In this document: piece by piece, positions 1 through 13,400 of the stretch
Numbering within the stretch: the stretch's first letter is position 1
How the letters are laid out: every line of letters begins with the position of its first letter
DNA from: Otatea glauca
Lineage: Eukaryota > Streptophyta > Magnoliopsida > Poales > Poaceae
Length of the DNA stretch: 64,000 nt
Assembly: GCA_036346275.1 (NCBI GenBank)
Contig: CM070713.1
Location: forward strand, 54,865,567-54,929,566
Direction of reading: 5' to 3'
The notes under the pieces: model-generated
The model's database searches: none
The model's input: only the letters and a program-made list of their open reading frames with translations
Told to the model about the DNA's origin: nothing
Translations under genes and position numbers: made by a program

Positions 1-2882
1 AAGATGATGTAGACTTCTCCTCAGCTAGTGATTTTGTGGTTGGCAAGAGTGCGTACTTAAAGCACTCAACAAGTTGTGCATAAATGCAATTCTAACATAA
101 CTATATGCAAGGCTTATTCCAAATTAATAGTTGACATGGCTATTTTACAATAAAGCAGCATTTAACAAATAATACAATAAATAGATTGAAATTACTGTAA
201 AATAAATAACAGTAATAAGTAACTTTTAGATATTTATCCATGATGACTGGCTCACAACCTTAAAATCATATTCCAAACCTTCCATGGCATCCAGCCTCCC
301 TTCCAAAGTTTTATTTTACAAAATCTAACCCTTGACTGTAATTCCCGAGCATTACTCAATACCATGAGCCTATCAGAATAAATTTTACATTCTGTAGAGG
401 TTATGCGTTTTACGCACATGACATGATCGTATCTTATTACCAAGCTATTAACACACTTCCTTTGGTGTGTCGGTAGAGAAGTCATGACAAAGTCTTTACA
501 AAGCTCTATCTTAACCCAGTACTACTCGCTAAGGTTTCAACACTGAAGGGATTGGTTACCACAATTAGGGCCCCCCTCTTGCGCCATGTGAGTTTATCGT
601 TCAGTCTGACCTCACACCACCACTGGTAGTACCAAAGTTAAGACATTGCAAATTAATTAGCTAGGTCCGTCCCATTCCAGACATTTGGTTGCATGTTTGA
701 CTCAGGTCAAATGCTTGTAAGGTTAAGTCCTTAGGATGACCAAGGCAAGACTTTCACAAACCATTTGCCATTTTGGCCCACCTTGGCACACTGCCCCTTG
801 CCACAATCTAAATGATTACCACTCCAGTTGATTACCAAGCACCACGTGCCATCAACAAGTCAACATCGTTGCGTGACAACCCCGTCACTACAACTCAACA
901 TCATTGTGTGACAACACCTGACACACCAATTCCATGAACTTGTTCTATATTCCATTAGTCAAGATTAAGTTGATATTCCAAAGTCATGAGTTATACATGG
1001 CATGGCTAAGCATACAAAACACGGTCTATTCAACCCATGTTGATTTCTAATATTAACCAACAAGTAATGAACCATCCTAGAATGACAATTAATCATGGCA
1101 TACAAATGACAAGTTATGTATAATTCGATTGGGTAGATTAACTAGATTCCAAACTATTTAAATACACTTGTACACAAAATATCATGTATAATGTAAATCA
1201 ACATATCAATTTTGTAAAACTGGGTTCAACATGATCAAATCACAACTTTCCTTAGAAAAGCCCTTGTTCTTACTCTGGACTTTGATCTTGAGTCAACGAT
1301 TCTCCCACGAACGCTCCGAGCACTTCGACGTCTGCGCGTAACGAGAGAAAATACTAAATAAACACAAAAACAGAGAACAAACAATCTCTAAAAATAAACA
1401 AAATTCACCATTAAATAGATCTCAATTTTTCAAATTTTTTGAAATTTGAATCGCCTCAATCGGAGCTCGTATGAAGAAGAACGGGCTCTCGAAAGATTTG
1501 AAAATCATAAAAATCATAAAATTGGAAAATACCGAATTAATTTAATTATTTTTATATTGAAAAACTGATTAATGAAGACATGCTGACGTCAGCCCTGATT
1601 TTTACCGAATAAGATAAATTTGGAAAATCCCTGCAGCCACTGACATGAGGGCTCAGGTTTATGGACCCAGTCCACAGAACAGGACTGGACCACGGTGGAC
1701 TCGGTCCACGATGCTGCCATCTGCACTGACGCAAGCATCGACACGCGGCGACAATGCATGCTACCATGTGGCGTAATCTAGACAGCACACGCAAGATCTG
1801 ACGATTACGAATGACGGCGATGGCTCACGGTGGCGTGGACACATGGCAGAATCGTGGCCACTCGCGTTGGATCTAATGGCTCGGGTATGGCGGTGATCTA
1901 AGGCTATGGCAACGACGATGCACACAGTGGCGTTTCGCCGAAGACCGAGAAGACGATGAAGACCTCGACGTTACCTTGTCTGATCTGGAGCAAAACTACA
2001 CAGATTTGGAAGCTTTGGATGAGGGGGTTCCGAATCTGAGCTTGGCTCTCCACCAAAAACCAATCAGCAACAGAGAAAACCACCAAAACCCATGGCGGCT
2101 TGGCTAGAACTCTGGTGAGGTCTTGCACGCGAACTACGGCGTCTCTATGAGAAGCGGCTAGGGCAACCAACGCGGTGCGGCACACGGAGCTCGGCATAGG
2201 GTCGGCTGGTATATAATGGGCCTTGGTAGACTTGTCGGTTTCGAGATTTGCGACGGAATCGGCGAGGCGGCAGAGCAAAGTCCAGGATGGACACGACGGA
2301 GACAACGACCGTGGGTCGTCCACGCGGCAGGATCAACATCTAGGATGCATGCGGGCAAGACTTGATCCGGACCGAACACAGCAATTGACGTGGAAGAATC
2401 GTGAGCGTCCAATCGACGTGAATCCGATAGCTAACAGAGCAAGCATGACATGGACGAATTCCAACCGTTGGGTTGAAATCCAACAGTTCAATTCTTAGGG
2501 TTTTGCGGTGGAGGCGGTCTTATGGGTCGAGCGGCGGTGGGTTTGGGATGGGCCGGCTGGGTTATACGGCCCAATACTGTACAAATATTTTAAAAGCTTT
2601 TCTTATTTAAATTATTTCTAGAAAATATAACAAAGCCAAATAAATAGCAAAAATATCCAAAAGATTCTAGAAAAATTCTGAAAAATATTTTATCGCATTT
2701 GGAACTCAAATAAAATATTTCCAATAAACTTTATTTCAAATTTCTCATTATTTAAATAATTTTCATAATAGACCATATTAAAAATAATAAATAAATCCAA
2801 ATAAATTCGAGAAACATCTCAAAAATTCAAAAAATCCACAAAAACCATATTAAATCTAAATAAACCAAAAATTAGGATGTTA
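1..2882 (-). mobile_element. Probable Ty3/gypsy-type LTR sequence, minus strand, no gene seen
   Basis: Read on the minus strand from 2882, the sequence opens with GTAACATCCTAATTTTTGG and continues as an AT-rich tract. This is how many long grass Ty3-type LTRs begin (TGTAACA...), here with the first T replaced. A moderately GC-rich central part (about 1640-2570) contains only short open frames with no recognisable protein. No polypurine tract, primer site or second LTR lies in the window, so it may be a solo LTR or one end of an element that continues to the left. The left border is unknown. Confidence 0.35.
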
Positions 2883-3278
2883 CGGTCACTCCGCACTCAC
2901 CAACTCCTTTTAACTAGTAGAGATTAGACCTCGACTCATCGCGGGTTTCAGCTAGTGGGCTCACACTTGTCTCTTAAAAGGGCAATACAAGCTGGGCTGG
3001 CCTACAAAATCACATTGGCCCGAAGCTGCCTGTGTATAGTCAGGCTTGGACTAGGCCTAAAAGCCCATAAGGCCCAAACCACCGATTGTTTTTTGGCAGC
3101 TTACCAAGCGTAGGAATTAGGATGCGTGTGCTGTGGTCTATCTCCTACAGTGAGGAAGACAGAGATTTCATGGATTCATAGGCTGTTTATCTAAAGTCTT
3201 TAATGTAAAATTTAGACAGTTAGTATATGGGTTATGCTTGAGTTATTAATATAAACCGGAGGATATAAATATATATAT
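2883..3278. other. Intergenic stretch, nothing recognised
   Basis: About 400 bases of ordinary AT-rich DNA ending in a short TA run. No open frame, repeat or RNA gene was recognised. Confidence 0.4.
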
Positions 3279-6200
3279 ACACGGTGGCGTTATTCTACTC
3301 CCGAGCGTAGAACAGTTATTCTGCACTCTGGCCGGAGAAGTAAATTCCACGCGCTGGCCAAAACGTAGTGAGTTAATGTATTGCAAACAACACTAGTAAA
3401 TGTAGCCTACTAGTAAATTATGAAATATTTTACTATAGAACAACTGATGAATTTACTGCCGAAGCGCATGCAAAGCACACCTGAATCTAATTTGGTAGTA
3501 AATCACAAATATATTTTATTATAGAACAATAGATTGAATTACTACCGAAACAGTTACTAGTTCATGCGTTGGTCAACCCAGCTAGTTAATGCGTAGTGTA
3601 GTTTGCACATGAATCTGTCTCTTCTTTGTTTTTTCATATCTTTCAGCTGATATTGATTTTGGTCTTACAATTTTACAGTGTTATATAATCTCTCCTCCCT
3701 TATCTATAGTAATTTTTTGAGAATTTTTGAAAACGTGTACTTATGGTTTTCATGAATAAGAATAAAGTTCTGTTTGCTACATCTGCAGTAAAATGTTTGA
3801 AAATTTCTCAAACAAATACCACACGTAGGGGAGTTGAGCTTATACAATCCTGCAAAATTTGAAGACCAAATTCAATTGGATTTCAAAGATATGAAAATAA
3901 CAAAGTGCCAAACAACAGCATATACTATCTTTTAGTATAAAAAAATAACACTTTACTGTGAAAAATTCTCAAAAAATTACCACACGTAGGGGAGGTAATA
4001 TTCTACAACCCTGGAAAAATTTAAAACCAAACTCAATGGGATTTGAGAGATATAAAAATAATAAAATACCGAACAGCAGCATATACTATATTTTACTATC
4101 AAGAAAGCTGCATTTTACCGCCTCCTACTCAATCTGTTACTACATGCTGTACACATCAGCCAAATGGTATAAAGTCTATAAAAATCATATGTATAAGTCT
4201 TCAAAAAATCTCAAACAAATTACCATACGTAGAATACGTGATCTTCTACAACTCTACAAAATTTGAAGACCAAACTCAATCGCATTTAAAAGATATGAAA
4301 TTGACAAAGCACTAGACAGTGAAAAATCACTAGTCAACCGAATTTGTCTTTTTCATATCTTTTAGCTGGTATTGATTTTGATTTTCAAATTTTTCAGGGT
4401 TGTAAAATCTCACCTACTATATCTATAGTAATTTGTTTAGAATTTTTGAAAATGTGTACCATTGGTTTTCATAAATAAAAATTTAGTTCTGTTTGTCGGA
4501 CCCATAGTAAAATATTTGGAAAATTCTCAAAAAATTACCACACGTAGAGGAGTTGAGCTTCTAAAATCCTGCAAAATTTGAAGACTAAACTCAATAGGAT
4601 TTGAGATATATGAAAATAACAAAGTGCTAAATAGCAGCATATAGTATCTTTTACTATCAAAAAAATAACACTTTATTGTGAAAAATTCTCAAAAAAATTA
4701 CCACACGTAGGGGAGGTAATATTCTACAACCCTGGAAAATTTCAAAACCAAACTCAATGGGATTTGATAGATATGAAAATAACAAAATATCGAACAACAG
4801 CATATATTACATTTTACTATCAAGAAAACCGCATTTTACTACCTCTTACTCAATCTGTTACTACATGTTGTATACAACAGTCAAATAGTATAAAATCTAC
4901 GAAAATCATATGTATAAGTTTTCAAAAAATCACAAACAAATTACCATACGTAGGATACGTGAGCTTCTACAACTCTACAAAATTTGAAGACCAAACTCAA
5001 TCGCATTTAGAAGATATGAAATTGACAAAGCACTAGACAGTGAAAAATCACTAGTTAACCGAATTTGTCTTTTCATATCTTTCAGCTGGTATTGATTTTG
5101 ATTTTAAAATTTTTCAAGGTTGTATAATCTCACCTACCATATCTATAGTAATTTGTTTAGAATTTTTGAAAATGTGTACCGTTGGTTTTCACAAATAAAA
5201 ATTTAGTTCTGTTTGTCAGACCCGCAGTAAAATATTTGGAAAATTCTCAAAAAGTTACCACACGTAGAGGAGTTGAGCTTCTATAATCCTGTAAAATTTG
5301 AAGACCAAACTCAATAGGATTTGAGAGATATGAAAATAACAAAGTGCCAAACAGTAGCGTATACTATCTTTTACTATAAAAAAGTAACACTTTACTGTGA
5401 AAAATTCTCAAAATATTACCACACGTAGGGGAGGTAATATTATACAACCCTGGAAAATTTAAAAACCAAACTCAATGGGATTTGAGAGATATGAAGATAA
5501 CAAAATAACGAACAGCAGCATATACTATATTTTACTATCAAGAAAGCTGCATTTTACTGCCTCCTACTCAATCTATTACTACATGCTGTACACAGCAGCC
5601 AAATGGTATAAAGTCTACGAAAATCATATGTATAAGTTTTCAAAAAATCTCAAAAAAAATTACCATGCGTAGGATACATGAGCCTCTACAACTCTACAAA
5701 ATTTGAAGACCAAACTCAATCGCATTTAAAATATATGAAATTGACAAAGCAGTAGACAGTGAAAAATCACTAGTTAACCGAATTTGTTATTTTTATATCT
5801 TTCAGCTGGTATTGATTTTGATTTTCAAATTTTTCAGGGTTGTATAATCTCACCTCCCATATCTATAGTAATTTTTTTTATATTTTTTGAAAATGTGTAC
5901 CGTTGGTTTTCATAAATAAAAATTTAGTTCTGTTTGTAGGACCCACAGTAAAATATTTGGAAAAATCTCAAAAAAATTAACTCACATAGGAGAGTTGAGC
6001 TTCTACAATCCTGCAAAATTTTAAGACCAAACTCAATCGGATTTGTGATATATGAAAATAACAAATTGCCAAACAGAAGTGTATACTATCTTTTACTATA
6101 AAAAAAATAACACTTTGCTGTGAAAAAATCTCAAAAAATTATCACACATAGGATATGTGATATTCTACAACCCTGTAAAATTTCAAAACCAAACTCAATT

Positions 6201-6610
6201 GGATTTAAGAGATATGAAAATAACAAAGTACCAAACATCAACATATACTACCTTTTATTGTCAAGAAAGCTGTATTTTACTGCCTCTTACTCAATCTGTT
6301 ACTACATGCTGTACACAGCAGCTATATGGTATAAAATCTACGAAAATCATATGTATAAGTTTTGAAAAATTCTCAAAAAATACCATACGTAGGGGAGGTG
6401 AGATTCTATAATCATGTAAAATTTGAAATCAAAATTCAATCTCATTTGAAAGTTATGGCTAAATCAAAGAAAGAAATATTCATATACAAACTAGAAGTAG
6501 CATTTATTAGTCATTTGTTGGTTGGTTGCCATGGACCGTTTTGTTGCGCAGATTGGCTCGGTCAGACTGGATTAAATGGCTAGGGAGTAGAATAGGCTAT
6601 TCTACACATA
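3279..6610. mobile_element. Putative palindrome-rich DNA element A
   Basis: The left end carries TTATTCTACTCCC (about 3290) and the right end carries its inverse, GGGAGTAGAATA (about 6583-6594), so the segment may be bounded by inverted termini. The interior is dominated by a tandem higher-order repeat and has no transposase. A TA run lies next to the left end, so a target duplication cannot be read with certainty. An alternative is that 3279-10140 is one larger element, because the sequence near 10115-10137 also resembles the inverse of the left end. The superfamily is not assigned. Confidence 0.35.
3600..6470. repeat. Tandem higher-order repeat, four copies of about 720 bp
   Basis: The landmark CTTT(A/G)CTGTGAAAAA recurs at about 3951, 4671, 5390 and 6112 (spacings 720, 719 and 722). 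A second landmark, TATCTTTCAGCTGGTATTG, recurs near 3640, 4357, 5077 and 5797. Each unit holds one roughly 110-150-bp module in one orientation (GGTATTGATTTTGATTTTC...) followed by three diverged copies of the same module in the opposite orientation (...CAAACTCAAT...GATATGAAA). The array is therefore both tandem and internally palindromic. Open frames of 65-102 codons inside it recur only because the repeat does, and they look non-coding. Confidence 0.9.
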
Positions 6611-6639
6611 GCCAAAGAATAGCGCATGTATATATATAT

Positions 6640-9600
6640 ATGCTATTCTACAGCTGCCTGTAGAATAGTTTATTCTAAGCGCTAGCTAGTATTGTAGTCT
6701 AACTGAGCCCGCGCATGGCATTAATTAGCTTGAACCCGAACCCGTTTATGCAGGCGTAAATCATCAACCTGAATGTGAATCGTTGCTTGACTGTATGGTT
6801 GATCATTAGTCATGCATGCATTCAATTAACGTTTTCTCTACATGCCGTAAAGAACATGTTTTCTCTACATACAGTAAATAGATATGTTGAGATAGTATTG
6901 TTACAAGTATGAAAATAGTAATTATGTCAGTATTTGATGCTATTTGCCTCTTTTTCCTCGGATGTTAGACTACAGATTTTACTATTGTATCAATAGATTG
7001 TACTATCCATAGGAATAGTTTTTCATATGGAGTTTAGCGGCGAGAATTATATCACTATGTGGATGTCATTGTCAGCAAGCCAATGGTGAAAACTGATAGT
7101 AAATCTGAGCTGCCAATGAAAAGATATAGCTAAATAAAAAGTAACAAGATTCATGTACAAATGATGGGACATAGTTTCTAGTCGGCTAGACTTCAGTGCA
7201 TTTCTAGTTTGTACAAGAATCTTTTTTCTTTGATTTAGCCATAACTTTCAAATGAAGTTGATTTTTGTTTTCAAATTTTACACGGTTGTAGAATATCACC
7301 TCCACCACGTATGGTAATTTTTTGAGATTTTTTTAAAAATTCGACATATATTTTTTACGGACTTTACATGATAAAAGTGGTTTACTGCCAAATGAAAATC
7401 AAATTACTGATATGTGGATTTTACTATTGAACGCATGACATTTTACGAACGATTCTCATTTGATTTTATAACATTTACCTTCACTCACATAAAAATCTAC
7501 TAATTGCGGCCGGACTTTGTCTCTGAGCACACATGCTGAACAGAAGTGGTGGTAACTTGATGTGTGCCGAGGACCACACGTCGAGGACTGCAATACTGCA
7601 ATAGCTTGATTTACTACTTGTCGAGGACTGCAATACAAGCGGTAGTAGCTTAATTTACTACTTGCTGAGGACTTCAATACTGCAATACTGGCTAGCACAG
7701 TTTTGAAAAACAGACGTTGCATTATTTCTAAGGTAGTTAAAAATATATTTTACTATCTGTATCAATAGATTATACTATCCATAATAATAGTTTTTACTAT
7801 TAATTCATATAAAGTTTAGTGGCCAGAATTATATCACTATGTGGATGTCGTTGTCAGCAAGCCAATGGTGAAAGCTGATAGTAAATAAGAGTTGCTAATA
7901 AAAAGATATAGCTAAATAAAGGTAACAAAATTCATGTACAAACTACGGGATGTATTTTCTAGTCATTTAGGCTTCCATGCCTTTCTAGTTTGTACATGAA
8001 TATTTTTTTGGTTTGATTTAGCCATAACTTTTAAATTGGATTGATTTCTGTTTTCAAATTTTACACGGTTGTAGAATCTCACCTCCACTACATATGGTAA
8101 TATTTTGAGATTTGTTTTAAAACTTGTACATATATTTTACTATCATGTCGAGGGGCAGAAGCATGCATAGTCTGTGAAGTAATAAAAGGTTACAGTATAT
8201 GGATGGAAAAAATGTATATTTGGATAGTAAAAGATATTTGGATGGATAGTAAAATCTATATTATCATGCCAAAGAGTTTAGGAATCTCTTGAGTCTATAG
8301 CAGGTGTGTGATTGAAGTTTTTCAAACTCTGGCAAAATAAAAATTACTTCTATGTTGACAACCACACCCTTTTTTTCATGAGCTCCAGTATGCCATCGAA
8401 TGAGAAATGGAAACAAATAACTTTGGTTGCACTTGTTCCATTTCTCCGGCACGATGTTCTGAAAGACGATGGTCTAGCCGTCGGACTGCCGGAGGACGTG
8501 ATCCGGCCCGAAGTGCGTTTCCATGTTTGAATTATTCGCTAGCTACGTGTAAGAAGAGTACGTGCAGCAGCAACAAGAAGCTAGCTAGCCAAATTTTACT
8601 TTAGCATATTGTTTTAGTGTTTGATTAGTAACAAGAATAGTGAGTAAAGGCAAAGCACGCTGGACATCTCTGAACTATACATAACTAGCTAGTCAAATTA
8701 CCCATACATGCAGAATCAAAACAAAAAGAGTTGCACATCACGCAGCAACAAGAAGCTAGCTAGCCAAATTAAGCTCTAGATGTCTCCTAGTTATGTATCA
8801 TATACGTACTCCTTGTTGCATGGATGATATTCCATCTACGTATCTGTGGTCAGTAGTAGAACTGCAGGTTGCTGATCAAGGACTAGCCGAACAACAAAAT
8901 AACTAGTGTGCTAGATATATACTACACAGACAGTAAAATCAATGGGATTAGTGTGCTAGATATAGACTACACAGATACAGATGGTAAAATGTACATATAC
9001 ATACAGTAAAATCAATGGGACTAGAGACTACATAGGCTATTGATCTCCCTGCATGACAGTAAAATCTATATATACAGATAGAAAATTCTATATATATAAA
9101 TAGTAAAATATATCACCAGACAGCAAAATAACTCATATTTCAACTTACTATCCATATATATAGATTTTACTATCATACAGAGAAGGCATATGTATGGGTG
9201 AGAAACTGGTAGGTTGCTAACTTCTCACAATGCTATTAAGTTGAAGCGGTACTAAAAAATATGTTTTGTAGTTTGTACATGTATCTGTTAGTTTTTTATT
9301 TTAGCCATAACCATTTATTTATAGCTCCGATTCACGAACGGTTTTCATCAGTAGATTACTCACGATGAGATGAACATAATGATATGAGTCTCGCTAATAA
9401 ACAATAAATTGATGTTCATTTAGCAGTAAAATTTAATTTATGCAAAGTTTATTACCGAAACTTATATTGTGCTGTTCCTCTCATCGTCAGTAATCTACTT
9501 GTGAGATTCGTTTGTGAATCGGAGCTACCAATAAAAAGTTTTGGCTAAATAAAGAAAAACAGGTTCATATACAAACTAGAGAACACATTTATTAGTTGGT

Positions 9601-10140
9601 TAGCCATGGTTCTAATGCATTAATAGTTTTATTAGTTCTTTATAGTAAAATGTAGTAAACAAGGTAGTAGTGAAAGTTAGTATATAAAACAGTAAAAGAA
9701 CTACCATCATCGTAACATTTTACTGCTCGATGGTTGGCCAAATCGTCATTTACTACCATCAGCATAACATTTTACTTTTAAACCACCATTAGAAGTAAGT
9801 TATGTAACACCAAAATAGAATTCTTATTACCATTTACACATAGGTTTATTACCATCATCATGTTTTTTTTTTCTTTTAGACCTTTATTATAAGTAAGCTA
9901 TGTACTTCTTTTACTATCAATACTAGTCATTGATGGTTTTAATAGATCAGTGTACATACAACGATGTATTTATTATTGGCCTGATTAATTTATTAGTGAA
10001 ATTTACTGCCGGTGTTGATGCTATAGGCCGCAGCTTTTTTTGGGTCATACGCTTGCGCCTTGTTACGGCCAGCGTGTTTTAGCGGCGCGGTGCTTACGAC
10101 CAGTGCGTGGAATAACTAGTTCTACGCGCTGGCGTAAAAT
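6640..10140. mobile_element. Putative palindrome-rich DNA element B
   Basis: The left end reads TGTAGAATAGTTTATTCTAA (about 6659-6678). The right end, read inverted, gives GCGTAGAACTAGTTATTCCA (about 10107-10126), so the ends look like diverged inverted repeats. The interior is AT-rich, dense in AGTAAAAT and TTTACTA motifs, and includes a duplicated segment (6975-8144) plus modules related to the 720-bp array of element A. A short GC-rich patch near 8430-8530 stands out. No transposase or other protein was recognised in these 3.5 kb. Confidence 0.33.
6975..8144. repeat. Direct duplication, two copies of about 390 bp spaced 770 bp
   Basis: Copy 1 (about 6975-7360) and copy 2 (about 7745-8144) share the order TATCAATAGATT, ATATCACTATGTGGATGTC, GTCAGCAAGCCAATGGTGAA, CTAGTTTGTACA and GGTTGTAGAAT. 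Each copy is itself partly palindromic. AAGATATAGCTAAATAAA followed by CATGTACAAA on one side faces TTTGTACA followed by TTGATTTAGCCATAACTTT on the other, which could fold into a long hairpin. The last 110 bases of each copy are related to the inverted module of the 720-bp array upstream. Confidence 0.8.
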
Positions 10141-10411
10141 ATATATATAGAGAGAGAGTAATCACCACACAAAAAACGAACAAAAGAGCTCCAAGATCTA
10201 CGAAACTAATTTTACCATTGTTTGATCTAAAGTTGATACACTTTCGCCTCAACTCTTTGATCTCCTTAGCTACCCACAGGAGAGCAGACAGAAGCACGCA
10301 GCAAACAGCAAAATTAACTTGCAAGAAAAATACCATACACTACCCCAACCAAAGTTATATCTAGATATGTACAAACCGCTGCTCATTTATGCATGTCCTA
10401 CGTACAACACC

Positions 10412-13400
10412 CTACACATCCATCCCTTCGACGGCTTCCTTGACCACGACGACGTCGTCCATCTCCTTCCCCAGGCAGCCGCCGTTGCCCTCAACGGCGG
10501 GAGTCACCACGGCAGCCGTGCTGGGCTTGTACTCGTGCCGCCTCGCGAACACCAGGAACACGGCGAAGTTGACCACACCGAGCACGGCCAGCATCCAATA
10601 GAACCGGTCCAGCCTCCCGGCGTCCAGGTTGTTCCGTATCCACGTTCCCCGCGACACGCCGTCGACGACGAAGACGAGGAAGCTGCTCAGGAAGAACCCC
10701 ATGGACAGCGTCACCAGGAAGAGCCCCGTGCTCATGGACTTCATCCGATCCGGCGCCTCACGGATGAAGAACTCGAGCTGCCCCACGTACGCGAACGCCT
10801 CGCCGGCGCCCACCAAGAAGAACTGCGGCACCAGCCAGAACGCGCTGATGACGGCGTGGGAGGCCCCGTTCGCGGCGTCCCGGCGCTTCTTCTCGACGAG
10901 TGCGGAGACCACCATGGCGACGACGGCGAGGACGAGGCCGGCCCCGACGCGCTGGAGCGAGGTGAGCCCCTGCGGGCGGCGGGTGAGGCGGCTGGCGAGC
11001 GGCACGAGGAGGCGCTCGTTGAGGGAGGTGAAGAGGAGGATGGAGAGGAAGAGGAAGACGGAGAGGGACCCGGCGGGGATGGCGAAGCCCGAGGCGGCGC
11101 CGGAGTGGAGGCGGCGGTCCATGCGGGTGGCCTGCTCGACGGAGAAGGTGGTCATCTGGGAGTACACCGTCCAGAAGAGGATGCAGGTGGACCAGATGGG
11201 CAGCAGCTTCACCACCATCTTCACCTCTTCCACCTCCGTCACCGTCGACGCCGACGCCGGCTGCTGCTTCGCCGCCGGCGCGGCCAGATCGCCCTGATCC
11301 ACGATCGCCGCTTTGTCGAGGCACCTGCATTGCAGTTCAGTGCACGATAAAGCAAGTCAGCACTGCACATCTCCACGATGTAACATCGTCCATGTTACGT
11401 GTTACGACTTGACACGTGTCGTCATATACGTGATAGATCATGATATGCTTGTTCCTGGTACTAGTGTTCGTCCCAGCAAATTAAAGCATGCAACTAATCA
11501 TCGCCTTGTTGTCAACAAACGGCAATGCATACGTGTGTAACATCCCAAAACTTCAATAGCTACTCTCTGAAGACTCTGAAACTTCGCATGCTGACAGCTG
11601 AAGGCTCTAGTAGGCCGGTGCGTGCACCAAATCTGACCACTCCGATTCAGATATGCATTTCACACTTCAGTTAATTGCAATTTGGGTGTGTTGCGTGACT
11701 CACCCACCCGTCTGTCAGACTGTCGCTACTCAAAATATAGGACAATGACAAGGATGATATTTAGTTGAAACAGAGTGACCGGACTACTAATTTGTCTTCG
11801 TTCTCTTGGAAGCTCTAGTTTTTTTTATGGGTAGAAGGACGTACACAACTCACTCATCACACTTATACACACGTGTATGCGTCTCGCACTAAGAAATTTT
11901 TTAAAGGTTCTATAGTCTCTCGAGCACAAGTACATACTATCCCATTGAACGAGTACACGAGAGGAACTTTGAAGTCTGTTGTTTGCTTTGATTACTTCAC
12001 TTCGTTTCCTCTCTGGCATGATTGGCTCTTGCGTGTTGCGTTAGCAAGGGCAGATCTGAGTTGTCGTTAGCTTCCGTTGTCCGTCTCAGCCTTAACACTG
12101 ACAGCGGAGATAAGCAGCACCCTTTGTACTAATAATAGATTTGTGCTGAACTCTCATGCCTACACTTGATAATTCAAATCCTAGCTATCGGGACGAACGG
12201 TACCGATTCATACTAACCATGGAAAATTTCTGTGACCGAGACTCAAAACACGGCATGAAAGCTCAGGACGTACTGTATATCCTATTTTCAATTGAAAAAG
12301 GTCGTACTGAAACAACGAGAAAGCAAGCAGTGATAATACCAACAGCCACATGCAAATAATCCTCCTACAGTGCTAGTACTGGCCAGTATTATTGTCCTTG
12401 TGTGTGTCAGTAAGATATATACATTGTACAATAGCTAATGCGTTGTGCCAACCATAAGATTTTTCCTCCAGCTATTATTAGTTGGGACATCAACAAGTTA
12501 ACTTCTCAACTGTGTATATCCGAAACTATAATTTCGTAATCGAGAAAAGCATAGCTCAAACTGAACTATACGTTGTTATTCACAAGGAAAATCATTTGAT
12601 AATTAACTGCAAGATTAATTTGCATTACCTGAGCCTGTCAGTGTAGGCTACCTTGGCGGTGTGGAAGCCGTGGAGCTCGGCAGCATCGGCGGGGAGAGGC
12701 AGCTTGCGCTTCCTCCACGCCGTCCACAGCACCCTCCCGATCACCGTGAGCGGGCTCCCCTCGGGGCGCCGGTACCGGTACTTGTGCGTGCCGACCAGGA
12801 GCACGGCGACGGCGAGGACCATGGAGACGGCCGAGACGCCGTAGCCCCAGCCGCGGCCGACGTTGTCCTGGACGTACACCAGCACGGTGACCGCGAACAG
12901 CGAGCCGAGGCTGATGCAGAAGTAGAAGCGGTTGAAGAAGAACACCATGGCCCGCTCCTCCCTCGGGTTGCGCCCGTCGAACTGGTCCGACCCGAACCCG
13001 GACACGTTCGCCTTGAGGCCCCCCGCGCCAGCCGCGATCGTGTACAGCGCCGCGTACAGCATCGCCAGCTGCCCGCCGCTCGCCGGCACGCACTCGTGCG
13101 CCCGCGCGTTCCGCGGGTCCCCGCACGGCAGCGGCCGCATGCTCGGCACCATCGTGTCGACCGCCAGCAGGCTCACGCCCTGTTGATTCATGAACATTGC
13201 AATGCGACGACGCATGCATAAAGATTGTAAGAACTTGGCTGATTGAATGGTACGATGTGTGTTGTGCGTGTGCTTACGGCGGCGGCGATGGTGGCGGAGA
13301 CGGCGATGGTGAGGTAGCGGCCGAGCTTGGCGTCGGCGAGGAAGCCGCCGACGAGGGCGAGGAGGTTGAGGGTGCCCATGAAGTTGGTGACGATGTTGGC

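Noticed and set aside
3958..6583. Series of 65-102-codon frames with similar translations
   Set aside because: They recur because the DNA repeat recurs; frames drift between copies and the translations look like random AT-rich sequence.
10319..11350. 343-codon open frame on the plus strand opposite the NPF6 last exon
   Set aside because: It is the antisense shadow of a very GC-rich exon; the His/Glu/Arg-rich translation has no domain, while the minus-strand frame has clear transporter motifs.
12661..13221. 186-codon plus-strand open frame and a 193-codon alternative minus frame
   Set aside because: Both are shadows of NPF6 exon 4, biased in composition and without motifs.
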